A stretch of 10,529 nucleotides of DNA from an archaeon. GTDB lineage: Archaea; Nanobdellota; Nanobdellia; SCGC-AAA011-G17; GW2011-AR18. Location: contig JAHFKB010000034.1 of the NCBI GenBank assembly GCA_023245565.1, positions 1 to 10,529 of the forward strand, given 5' to 3'. Positions 1 through 6,500 of this stretch are shown piece by piece. The notes beneath the pieces are model-generated. The model did not search any database, was not told the DNA's origin, and saw nothing but the letters and a program-made list of their open reading frames with translations. Made by a program: the position numbers and the translations under genes. Each line of letters begins with the position of its first letter. The stretch's first letter is position 1.

Positions 1-1
1 T

Positions 2-94
2 TGTATTGTTGGAACTAAAGTTGCAACTAAATTAATTAAAGAGGGAGATAAAGTTGAGGTTGATATTGAAAAAGGAACTGTTAAAAAAATTTAG
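2..94 (+). CDS. PEP-utilising enzyme mobile (swivelling) domain protein, C-terminal end only
   Basis: The first base is out of frame. From base 2 an open frame of 30 codons ends at a TAG (92-94) and enters from outside the window. The peptide contains IVGTKVATKLIKEGDKVEVD followed by an EKGTV-type turn and a short basic end. This matches the last strands of the phosphohistidine swivelling domain of PEP-utilising enzymes, where the pattern is roughly (P)xIVGTxxAT..L.(D/E)GDxVxVD...G.V. The catalytic TSHAAI-type histidine motif would lie just upstream and is not visible. The protein stops directly after this domain. In canonical PEP synthase the domain is central and is followed by a TIM barrel. 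A C-terminal position fits rifampicin phosphotransferase-like proteins or the stand-alone mobile-domain proteins I recall from DPANN and CPR genomes. Family assignment is fairly sure; the exact enzyme cannot be told. Confidence 0.72.
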   Translation, partial: CIVGTKVATKLIKEGDKVEVDIEKGTVKKI

Positions 95-300
95 ATTTCA
101 AAACCTTTAATTTTATACTTTTCATTATATAATATAACAGTTCTATAAATCTTTTCTTTTGCTATTGTTGAACACTTGTTTATTGAATAATCAATTATCT
201 TGAAAAACAAATTTTTGACATTAAACCTTTCCATTAATTCAAGGTTTTTATTTGGGATATCTTTTCTAAAAAATATATTTAATAAATATTTAATTTTCAT
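91..300 (-). CDS. possible small hypothetical protein (69 aa)
   Basis: This is an open frame of 69 codons on the minus strand, starting with ATG at 300-298 and ending with TAA at 93-91. The product is basic and rich in Lys, Ile, Asn and Phe, with one cysteine and no motif I recognise. In favour of a real gene: it fills the gap between two better-supported genes, an AAGGT Shine-Dalgarno-like stretch lies about nine bases before the ATG, and it sits 34 bp downstream of the YbaK-like gene on the same strand, so it could be co-transcribed. Against: very A+T-rich DNA yields chance frames of this length, and its stop overlaps the stop of the convergent upstream gene. It could equally be a decayed remnant. 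Confidence 0.4.
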   Translation of the reverse strand: MKIKYLLNIFFRKDIPNKNLELMERFNVKNLFFKIIDYSINKCSTIAKEKIYRTVILYNEKYKIKGFEI

Positions 301-309
301 AAAATTAAT

Positions 310-314
310 ACCTT
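310..314 (-). promoter_or_regulatory. candidate ribosome binding site for the 69-aa ORF
   Basis: On the minus strand this reads AAGGT, with nine bases between it and the ATG at 300. It matches part of the archaeal Shine-Dalgarno consensus GGAGGTGA at a workable distance. It stands out because most other starts in this window lack such a sequence. It is short enough to be chance. Confidence 0.3.
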
Positions 315-334
315 TGGTTTATTATTAATTATTT

Positions 335-799
335 CTATTTACAAAAATCAATAACTTCTGGTTTTACTAATTTACTCCAGTCTTTTGATTTCATTCTTAT
401 AGACATTGTATGTAAACCTACATTAAATTCTATTTCTTCATTTTCTAATAAAGATGGATCGCAATATGTTTTTAAGTTATATAAAGATCCAAATGGTGGA
501 ACACTTCCTATTTCACAATTAATATTTTCTTTAACTTCTCCTGGTGTAGCAAAACTAACATTTTTTGTACTTAAAATCTTTTTAACTTTATTCCAATCTA
601 TTTTTTTAGCTGCACTTAATATAAAATCATAAAATTTACCATCACTTCTAATAATCATGGATTTAGCTCCTTGTTTTAAGTCTGCGCCTCTTACTCTTGC
701 TGCATCTTCACTAGTAAATACTGGCTCATGTTCGTATAATTTATATTTTATATTATTTTTATCTAAAAATTCTTTTATTTTAATAAAGTCTTCTTTCAT
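335..799 (-). CDS. YbaK/ProX-family aminoacyl-tRNA deacylase (editing domain)
   Basis: This 154-aa protein has the full length of a free-standing YbaK/aaRS-associated editing domain. Such cytoplasmic enzymes hydrolyse mischarged tRNAs (for example Ala-tRNA-Pro or Cys-tRNA-Pro) in trans to the synthetase. Family hallmarks seen: an N-terminal helix followed by YKLYEHEPVFTSEDAA (about residues 19-34), a lysine in GAKSMII (K46, at the position of the catalytic lysine of YbaK proteins), the FILSAAKKID strand-helix (59-68), FATPGEV (83-89), the GSVPPFG loop (98-104) that lines the substrate pocket, and NVGLHTMSIRM (126-136) near the C-terminus. No truncation is seen. Which misacylated tRNA it edits (ProXp-ala, YbaK/Cys or another subgroup) cannot be read from sequence alone. 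The gene diverges from the small membrane protein gene at 848, and its mRNA is probably leaderless because no Shine-Dalgarno sequence precedes the ATG. Confidence 0.9.
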   Translation of the reverse strand: MKEDFIKIKEFLDKNNIKYKLYEHEPVFTSEDAARVRGADLKQGAKSMIIRSDGKFYDFILSAAKKIDWNKVKKILSTKNVSFATPGEVKENINCEIGSVPPFGSLYNLKTYCDPSLLENEEIEFNVGLHTMSIRMKSKDWSKLVKPEVIDFCK

Positions 800-816
800 A
801 GAAATTGAACATACTA

Positions 817-828
817 TTTTAAATATAA
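817..828. promoter_or_regulatory. shared TATA element between divergent genes
   Basis: The sequence TTTTAAATATAA lies in the 48-bp gap (800-847) between the YbaK-like gene and the small membrane protein gene. Read on + it contains TTTAAATATA, centred about 25 bp before the ATG at 848. Read on - it contains TTATATTTAAA, centred about 24-25 bp before the ATG at 799. Archaeal TATA boxes sit about 26 bp upstream of the transcription start, so both genes would have leaderless transcripts beginning at or next to the start codon. No second TATA-like run at the right distance is needed for either gene. Inferred from position and composition only. Confidence 0.55.
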
Positions 829-847
829 GTTTAACTCTTATTAAATT

Positions 848-1114
848 ATGGATTGGAAAGAAATTCTAAAAGTTTCAACAATAATAGGTGTGATTAGCCC
901 ATTTCTAATTTTTACTTTAGACTCTTATGGAGCAAGTTCTTTATTAATAATTAATTCTGCGTTAGGCATTATAGCTACTGGTTTAGTATTAAATAAAAAA
1001 TTAGATAATAAATCTTCTTGGGGAATTTTTATTGGTATGGTAATAACTGGTTTGGTTATCACAGTTATAAATATTTTAATAGTTGGCCCCAATCCCTTAC
1101 TAAATCTTTTTTAA
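848..1114 (+). CDS. small integral membrane protein (88 aa), unknown function
   Basis: The protein appears to have three membrane-spanning segments, at about residues 8-25, 30-49 and 58-80. A short Lys/Asp/Asn-rich loop (KKLDNKSS, about 50-57) lies between the second and third helices, and the tail after the last helix is short (GPNPLLNLF). There are no cysteines, histidine clusters or recognisable transport or enzyme motifs. The ATG at 848 is chosen because a TATA element lies 25 bp upstream and no alternative start lies in the gap. The hydrophobic pattern and complete ORF support a real gene. It could be an orphan membrane protein of the lineage; nothing in the context assigns a role. Confidence 0.72.
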   Translation: MDWKEILKVSTIIGVISPFLIFTLDSYGASSLLIINSALGIIATGLVLNKKLDNKSSWGIFIGMVITGLVITVINILIVGPNPLLNLF

Positions 1115-1140
1115 GTAAAAATTTCTTCTAACGAATTTTT
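1107..1140 (+). terminator. possible U-tract terminator after the small membrane protein gene
   Basis: A run of six T (1107-1112) overlaps the stop codon and a run of five T (1136-1140) follows. Archaeal RNA polymerase often terminates at T-rich tracts without a hairpin. Such runs are common in A+T-rich DNA, so support is weak. The rest of the 115-bp gap to 1229 holds no convincing gene or structure. Confidence 0.28.
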
Positions 1141-1229
1141 ACAATCCTTACTTCATGATTTTCACTTTTTGATCTTAAACTCTTAATATCTATTTTATTT
1201 GAGAATTTATATCTTTTTTCTTAGGAAAA

Positions 1230-1424
1230 TTATTCTAAAACAATCTTGAATTTTCTACCTAAACCAAAATTAGTTTTTTGAACTTTATAATTTTTTAATT
1301 TTAAAGATTCAGCATACTTTTTAGCAGCATCTTCTGTAAGGAATGTTTTTAATCTAGGAGCTCTGTTTCTTTCATTTCCTCTTGGAATATAACGCAGTCT
1401 TTTAGTATGAATTTTCTTTGCCAT
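1230..1424 (-). CDS. small basic conserved-looking protein (64 aa)
   Basis: This short protein is very rich in Lys and Arg. It opens MAKKIHTKRLRYIPRGNERN, then RAPRLKTFLTEDAAKKYAES (an amphipathic helix preceded by a strand, about residues 23-42), then KNYKVQKTNFGLGRKFKIVL (a strand-turn-strand). The layout suggests a tiny strand-helix-strand fold with a basic N-terminal arm, which would suit binding of RNA or the ribosome. I recall similar short proteins in DPANN genomes but know no characterised function. It has no signal peptide, membrane segment or cysteine. The ATG at 1424 is the only sensible start. It is transcribed towards the membrane protein gene, alone, with a 127-bp gap to the divergent large operon. 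Confidence 0.75.
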   Translation of the reverse strand: MAKKIHTKRLRYIPRGNERNRAPRLKTFLTEDAAKKYAESLKLKNYKVQKTNFGLGRKFKIVLE

Positions 1425-1446
1425 GTTAATTTAGGATAAATATTCC

Positions 1447-1457
1447 TTTTAAAAACT
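1447..1457 (-). promoter_or_regulatory. candidate TATA box for the 64-aa basic protein
   Basis: On the minus strand this reads AGTTTTTAAAA, centred about 28 bp before the ATG at 1424. That is compatible with a leaderless or nearly leaderless transcript. A second A/T run closer to the gene (AATATTTAT, 1436-1444) is too near the start codon for the usual spacing. Weak evidence in DNA of this composition. Confidence 0.3.
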
Positions 1458-1520
1458 TTACTGAGGGTAAAATAGTCATTAAAACTTAAAATTCTAGTAT
1501 TTAGAGCTATTAAGCGGTAC

Positions 1521-1530
1521 TTTTATATAT
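1521..1530 (+). promoter_or_regulatory. TATA box of the large surface-protein operon
   Basis: TTTTATATAT matches the archaeal TATA consensus (TTTATATA) and is centred 26 bp before the ATG at 1552, which places the transcription start at or beside the start codon. The bases just upstream (GCGGTAC, 1514-1520) are unusually G+C-rich for the region and do not match the common purine-rich BRE. No Shine-Dalgarno sequence precedes the ATG, which fits a leaderless first gene. No other promoter is apparent before the downstream genes, since all overlap. Confidence 0.65.
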
Positions 1531-1551
1531 CTAAGAATTTAACTTAAAAAC

Positions 1552-3579
1552 ATGCTAAAAAGGGGTCAGGCTGCTGCTTTTATAATCATAGGGCTAGTAA
1601 TTCTTGCTGTGTTAATTGGGTTTATGGCTATTAAAAAAGGTTCTTTATCAGATTTGTTTTCTGGAATAACTAGTGAAAGAGTAAATGTGCCTCAGCAAGT
1701 AAAAGGTATACAAAATTTTTTAGATAGTTGTGTAACTGGAATTACAAATGAAGGTATAACTCAAATTGGTTTACAAGGTGGTTATGTAGATTTAAAAGAT
1801 GATGATATTACTACTCCATTTACTCCTTTAGGAAAAAGTTTAGAAATAATTCCTGATTCAAATTTTAAAACTGCTGTTTGGTTTAGAGAAAGTGGAAATG
1901 GAATTCAAGAATTAAATGTTCCAAGCACTAATGATATTGAAGATGAATTAAAGAAACATGTTGAAAATGAATTTAGTACTTGTATATTTAATTTAACTAG
2001 TTTTGAAAAAGAAGGTTATTTATTTTCAGCTGATGGTGTTCCTAAAGCAGATGTTACTTTAGCAGATAGCAGAGTATCAGTAATTGTTAATTTCCCTATA
2101 AATATAAAAATTGGAGATACAAATTTTACATTAACTCAACATAGTGCAAATATTGATTCTGGTTTAGGAAAATTATTTAATGTTGCTAAAGAAATTATGC
2201 AAAGAGAAAATCAAGATTATTTCTTGGAAAATAAAACTATTGATACTTTAGTTGCTTATGATCCAGAAGTTCCATTTACAGGAACTGATTTATCATGTTC
2301 TGAAAAAACTTGGTTAAAAAGTGATGTTGAAATGAGATTAAAAAATATTTTATTTGAAAATGTTGCAGCTATGAAAGTAAAGAATACTAATTATAAATCT
2401 AATGAAAGATTTAAGTATTTAGAATTTGATGCTTTAAATAATAAAGAAAATGTAGATGTTAATTTTATGTATATACCTAATTGGCCAACTTTAGTAGAAA
2501 TTAATCCTAGTGAGGGCGGAATATTAAAAAGTGATTTAATATCAAAAAAAGCTGGTGGAGATATTTCTGGAATAGTTTCTTCTTTCTTTTGTTTAAATCA
2601 CCATAGGTTTGTTTATGATATAAAATATCCTGTACTTATTACTATAAGAGATGATAAAGGTTTAGTATTCCAATATGCAACAGAAGTTATTATTGATAAT
2701 AATGAACCTAGATTAAATAGAAGAGAAATATTAGATTTACCAGATCCTGAATCTAAGATTTGTAAATATCCACAAAAAGATGTAAGTGTATTTACTGGTT
2801 TTATTAATGAAAATAATGATTTAGTTCCTTTAGATAATGTAAATTTAAATTTTAAATGTTTTCCAGCATCTTGTCCTGTAGGAATTTCTTCATTTAATTC
2901 AGATGGAAATGCTGTACTAAATGCTAAAGTTCCTTTATGTTTTAATGGAGTTCTGCAAGGAAGTAAAGAAGGATATAAACAAGTACAAAAAACTTTATTT
3001 TCATCTAATGAAGATGTTCCTGGAATGGTTTTAGTTCAATTAGAAAAATTATATAAGAAAAAAGTAAATTTACATGTTATAGAGAAAATTACTGGAAAAG
3101 AAAGAGAACCTTATGAAAGTGAACAAATTAATTTCCAATTTATTAGAGAAGATACAGAAGACCAAGTAAATTTTATTTATCCTGATCAAAATGAAATAGA
3201 ATTATTACCTGGAAAATATAAGGTAAATTCATATTTATTAAGAAATAGCAGCAGTTTTAAGATAACAATTCCAAAAGAAAAAATTGATACTTGTGTTGAT
3301 ACAAAGGATCTAGGTTTATTTGAATTCTTTGCTGGAAAAAAAGCATGCAATAGTTTTGAAACAGAAGCTATGGAATTTGATACTGTATTAACTGGTGGTG
3401 CTGTTGGTGTTGAACATGAATTTACAAGACAACAATTAGGAAATGAAGATCCATTAAATCTTTATATATTATCTTCAGATATACCTTCAAATATAGATGA
3501 CTTACAAAAAATACAAATAGGATTAGAAACTAATAAAGAACATCCATTGTTTAAAGAACCAAGTATTGGAAGAATATGA
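1552..3579 (+). CDS. large prepilin-like (class III signal sequence) exported protein, 675 aa
   Basis: The N-terminus MLKRGQAAAFIIIGLVILAV is a class III signal sequence: a short basic stretch, a KRG|Q cleavage site (after G5) and a hydrophobic helix to about residue 27. This is the signature of archaeal pilin-like proteins processed by a prepilin peptidase of the PibD/EppA type. The usual Glu at +5 is absent (Phe10 is there), and the protein is several times longer than a pilin, so it may be a membrane-anchored surface protein or minor-pilin-like component. Beyond the helix it looks all extracytoplasmic. C60 (in FLDSCVTG) and C144 (STCIF) bracket a first region. A beta-rich segment at about 405-500 holds C404, C436, C441 and C463 and resembles Ig/carboxypeptidase-regulatory-like folds (DGNAVLNAKVPLC, then KEGY). 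A second beta unit spans about 503-575 (LLPGKYKVNSYLL). C581 and C599 follow. There are ten cysteines in total. It is the first gene of the operon, and its TGA overlaps the next ATG. Function is unknown; I recall related proteins in DPANN genomes. Confidence 0.85.
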   Translation: MLKRGQAAAFIIIGLVILAVLIGFMAIKKGSLSDLFSGITSERVNVPQQVKGIQNFLDSCVTGITNEGITQIGLQGGYVDLKDDDITTPFTPLGKSLEIIPDSNFKTAVWFRESGNGIQELNVPSTNDIEDELKKHVENEFSTCIFNLTSFEKEGYLFSADGVPKADVTLADSRVSVIVNFPINIKIGDTNFTLTQHSANIDSGLGKLFNVAKEIMQRENQDYFLENKTIDTLVAYDPEVPFTGTDLSCSEKTWLKSDVEMRLKNILFENVAAMKVKNTNYKSNERFKYLEFDALNNKENVDVNFMYIPNWPTLVEINPSEGGILKSDLISKKAGGDISGIVSSFFCLNHHRFVYDIKYPVLITIRDDKGLVFQYATEVIIDNNEPRLNRREILDLPDPESKICKYPQKDVSVFTGFINENNDLVPLDNVNLNFKCFPASCPVGISSFNSDGNAVLNAKVPLCFNGVLQGSKEGYKQVQKTLFSSNEDVPGMVLVQLEKLYKKKVNLHVIEKITGKEREPYESEQINFQFIREDTEDQVNFIYPDQNEIELLPGKYKVNSYLLRNSSSFKITIPKEKIDTCVDTKDLGLFEFFAGKKACNSFETEAMEFDTVLTGGAVGVEHEFTRQQLGNEDPLNLYILSSDIPSNIDDLQKIQIGLETNKEHPLFKEPSIGRI

Positions 3580-6500
3580 ATAAAAAAAGATATGTGATCG
3601 CAATAATTTGTATATTTTTAATAGTTAGTATGCCATTAGTTTTTGCTGTAGAACAATTGCCTACTCCTGGTACTCAAACAATACCTACTGCAAGTTCACA
3701 ATCAGATCCATTTTACGGAGGTAATTTGGGTGGTTATGTTTACAATACACCTTATCAACAAGAAGTTAGAGAAAGAACTGGATTTAATAATTTTGGACCT
3801 GAACAATATTTAGGAGAAGCAATAATTGTTAATGTTAAAGATTATGAACCTAAACAAGTAAGACAATCTTTATTAGAACAACAAGATGTTCCTGTGTTTG
3901 TATATCTTAGAGGAACAACAACTGGAAATGTATTTTCTTTTTTAGGCGGAGAGCCAAGTGCACAAGATCCATTAACTGGAATTTCAAATACTCCTGGTAT
4001 TGAATCTTTAATTATAACTCCTAATTTAACAACTTTGAATTCTAAATTTGTAAGATCTGTTAATTGGATTAGACCTACAACTGGTGTTTCATTATCTAAC
4101 TTAGGATATTTAGTTATTTATTTGAAAAAATTAGAAAATGAAAATATGACTCCTCCTGATAATAATGTTGTTGTAGATTTAAATTCTAGAATTTATTTGA
4201 AATTACAAGATGCAGGGTTATTTGGAATTTCTGAACAAGATGTTAATTTAGAACAATATCTAGATGAAGTTGAATTTATGAAGAATAAAGATAAATATTC
4301 TTTCTTTAGTGGAAGAGGTTATGTTAGGGCTGTAAAAATAAGCAGTGATAGTGTTACGTTGCAAGTTTATAATAAAAATTTATTTCCAATTTCATTATAC
4401 ACTCCTAATCCTACAAGTCCTGCAACAACAGGATTAACTCCTAGAACAACTATTACTTTAAGTAAAAATAATCAATTATCTGGGCCAATTTCTTTTGGTT
4501 ATACTGGAAATCCATTAAATGATTTATTTCAAATAAGATTAGAAGGTATTGCAGTTCCTGGAGAAAAAGCAGAAATTGAATATAGAGTAAGTGGAAAAAC
4601 AATTAATAGAAAAATTGCTGTTGGAAATAAACTTTATCCTAGTTCAGACTGGAGAGTTAAATCTGCTAAAGTTACTGATAAACAATTAGTTAATCCTAAA
4701 GATCCTCAAATTATTATTGATTTAACTAAAGAATTTAATTTAAATTCTCAACAAGTTAAATTTATTGAAAATTTAGGAACACAAGCCATAAATGTTTATA
4801 CAGCAGTTCATGTTGTTGAATTAGAAAATCAAATTAGTTCACAAGTTAAAACATTAAAAAGAAAAGTTATTATTTATGATGAAGGAAATGGTTTAAAATA
4901 TAGTTATAAAATTATAACTTCTACTTCAGCTGGATTTTTAGAAAATAAATATTGTAATGGTGGTGTTGGTGCTAATGTTCTTTCTGGTGATTTAGCATGT
5001 GAAGCTGTAAAAAAATATAAACAATTAATTACAGATTATCCTAATTCAGAACAAGCAAAAAAATCTAAAAGAGATTTGAAAGATATTTATGAACAAGAAT
5101 TAATTGAATTTGTTCCTTGTACAAAAGTTCAAGATGCTAAGAAAAAAAGTTTGACTCCAAATCCTAGTGATAAAACAGCATGTGATGAATTCCAATCTGA
5201 TATGAAAGAACTTGCATTGTATTATGGTTCTTTAGTTGGAGATGAAGCTGAAGAATTTGGAGGTTTAGGGGCTATTGGTGGAGATGATTATTTAGATGAT
5301 GAAGCAATTTCTATTAAATTAAAAAGAGTAATAAGTGCTGGTGATGACAGACCTTCAATTGATTTAAAAATTAAAGATGGTTTTAATAATCAAGTAAAAA
5401 CTTATAGACTGGGAGATTTTTTAAATGAATGGAATGTAATTGATGATAAAGAAAAAGGTAAAAATTTTACTTGGAAAATTGAAAATGTTCTTTCTTCGTC
5501 TATAACTCTAAGATTATATGAAGAAATTAAGAAAGGAAATATTACAGAATATAAATCAAAAGGTACTCAAAAAACTTTAAAATTAAATGATCTTGATTCT
5601 TTACAAATTGATTTCCCAGAAAAAGATAAAGATGGACAATATAAAAGAACTCCAAATTCAATAAGCATACAACTTTCTAATATTAATATAAAAAATGAAG
5701 CATATATTACAGTAATTCCTGGTGCTGGAAGAGCTTATACTACTTCTAGTTTTAAAGTTCATATTCCTATTGATCCTAGACCATTTAAATGGACACCTGA
5801 TGAATTACAATCACAAATAGATTCTACAAGAAAAATAATTAGTGATTTAGATGGAATAATAACTAAATTAGATAGTTATATTTCTACTTTGAAAAAAATA
5901 TGTTTGGGAGTATTTGCTGTTTTAACTATAAAAAATTCTTTTACTGGAACAAGAAATATTGCTAGAGTTGGTGTTGCAGATCATTTTAAACTTAAATGTA
6001 AAAATGAAATTGGACAAGGACAAACTAAAGATCATCCTAAATTTGGAAATATAGATGAATGCTTAAATCATTATTCTAGCGAAATAAAATCATTTACTGA
6101 TAAAACTGAAAGATATATGGATGAAATAAATAATAAAATAAAAGGCAAGACTGCTGATGATTTAGAAAATGTTAATTTAGCTACAAGTGATGAAGAAAAA
6201 ATATGTGGAAACTTTAAAAAATTCAAGGCTGCAAGTCTTGGAATGAATCAAGAAGATGTAGTTAAACAATATAGAGATTGTTTATTAAATGCTAAAGTTC
6301 AAGGAGATAATTCATTAAATAAAGAATATAGAGAATTTTATAATAAAAGTTCAAATGAAGCTGGAATTCTTGGAAGAATAGATGATTATAATTATGCTAA
6401 AGATTATGCTTCTAAACCTGGAAGTAAGTGGAATGCAAGTGATGAAAAAGACTTACAGAAAATAATGTTAAAAGAACGAAGTATTAGAAATAAGAAAAAT

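Noticed and set aside
657..869. 70-aa + strand frame opposite the YbaK-like gene
   Set aside because: It lies almost wholly antisense to a well-supported enzyme gene and runs into the membrane protein gene in another frame; its product shows no motif.
1136..1229. Open minus-strand stretch of about 30 codons ending in an ENHEVRIVKIR-like peptide
   Set aside because: It is bounded by stops and has no ATG or GTG start in usable position; too short to separate from chance. It could be a remnant of an older gene.
1425..1551. Structured RNA or riboswitch upstream of the operon
   Set aside because: No stable hairpin or conserved motif is evident, and the TATA spacing leaves no room for a 5' leader.
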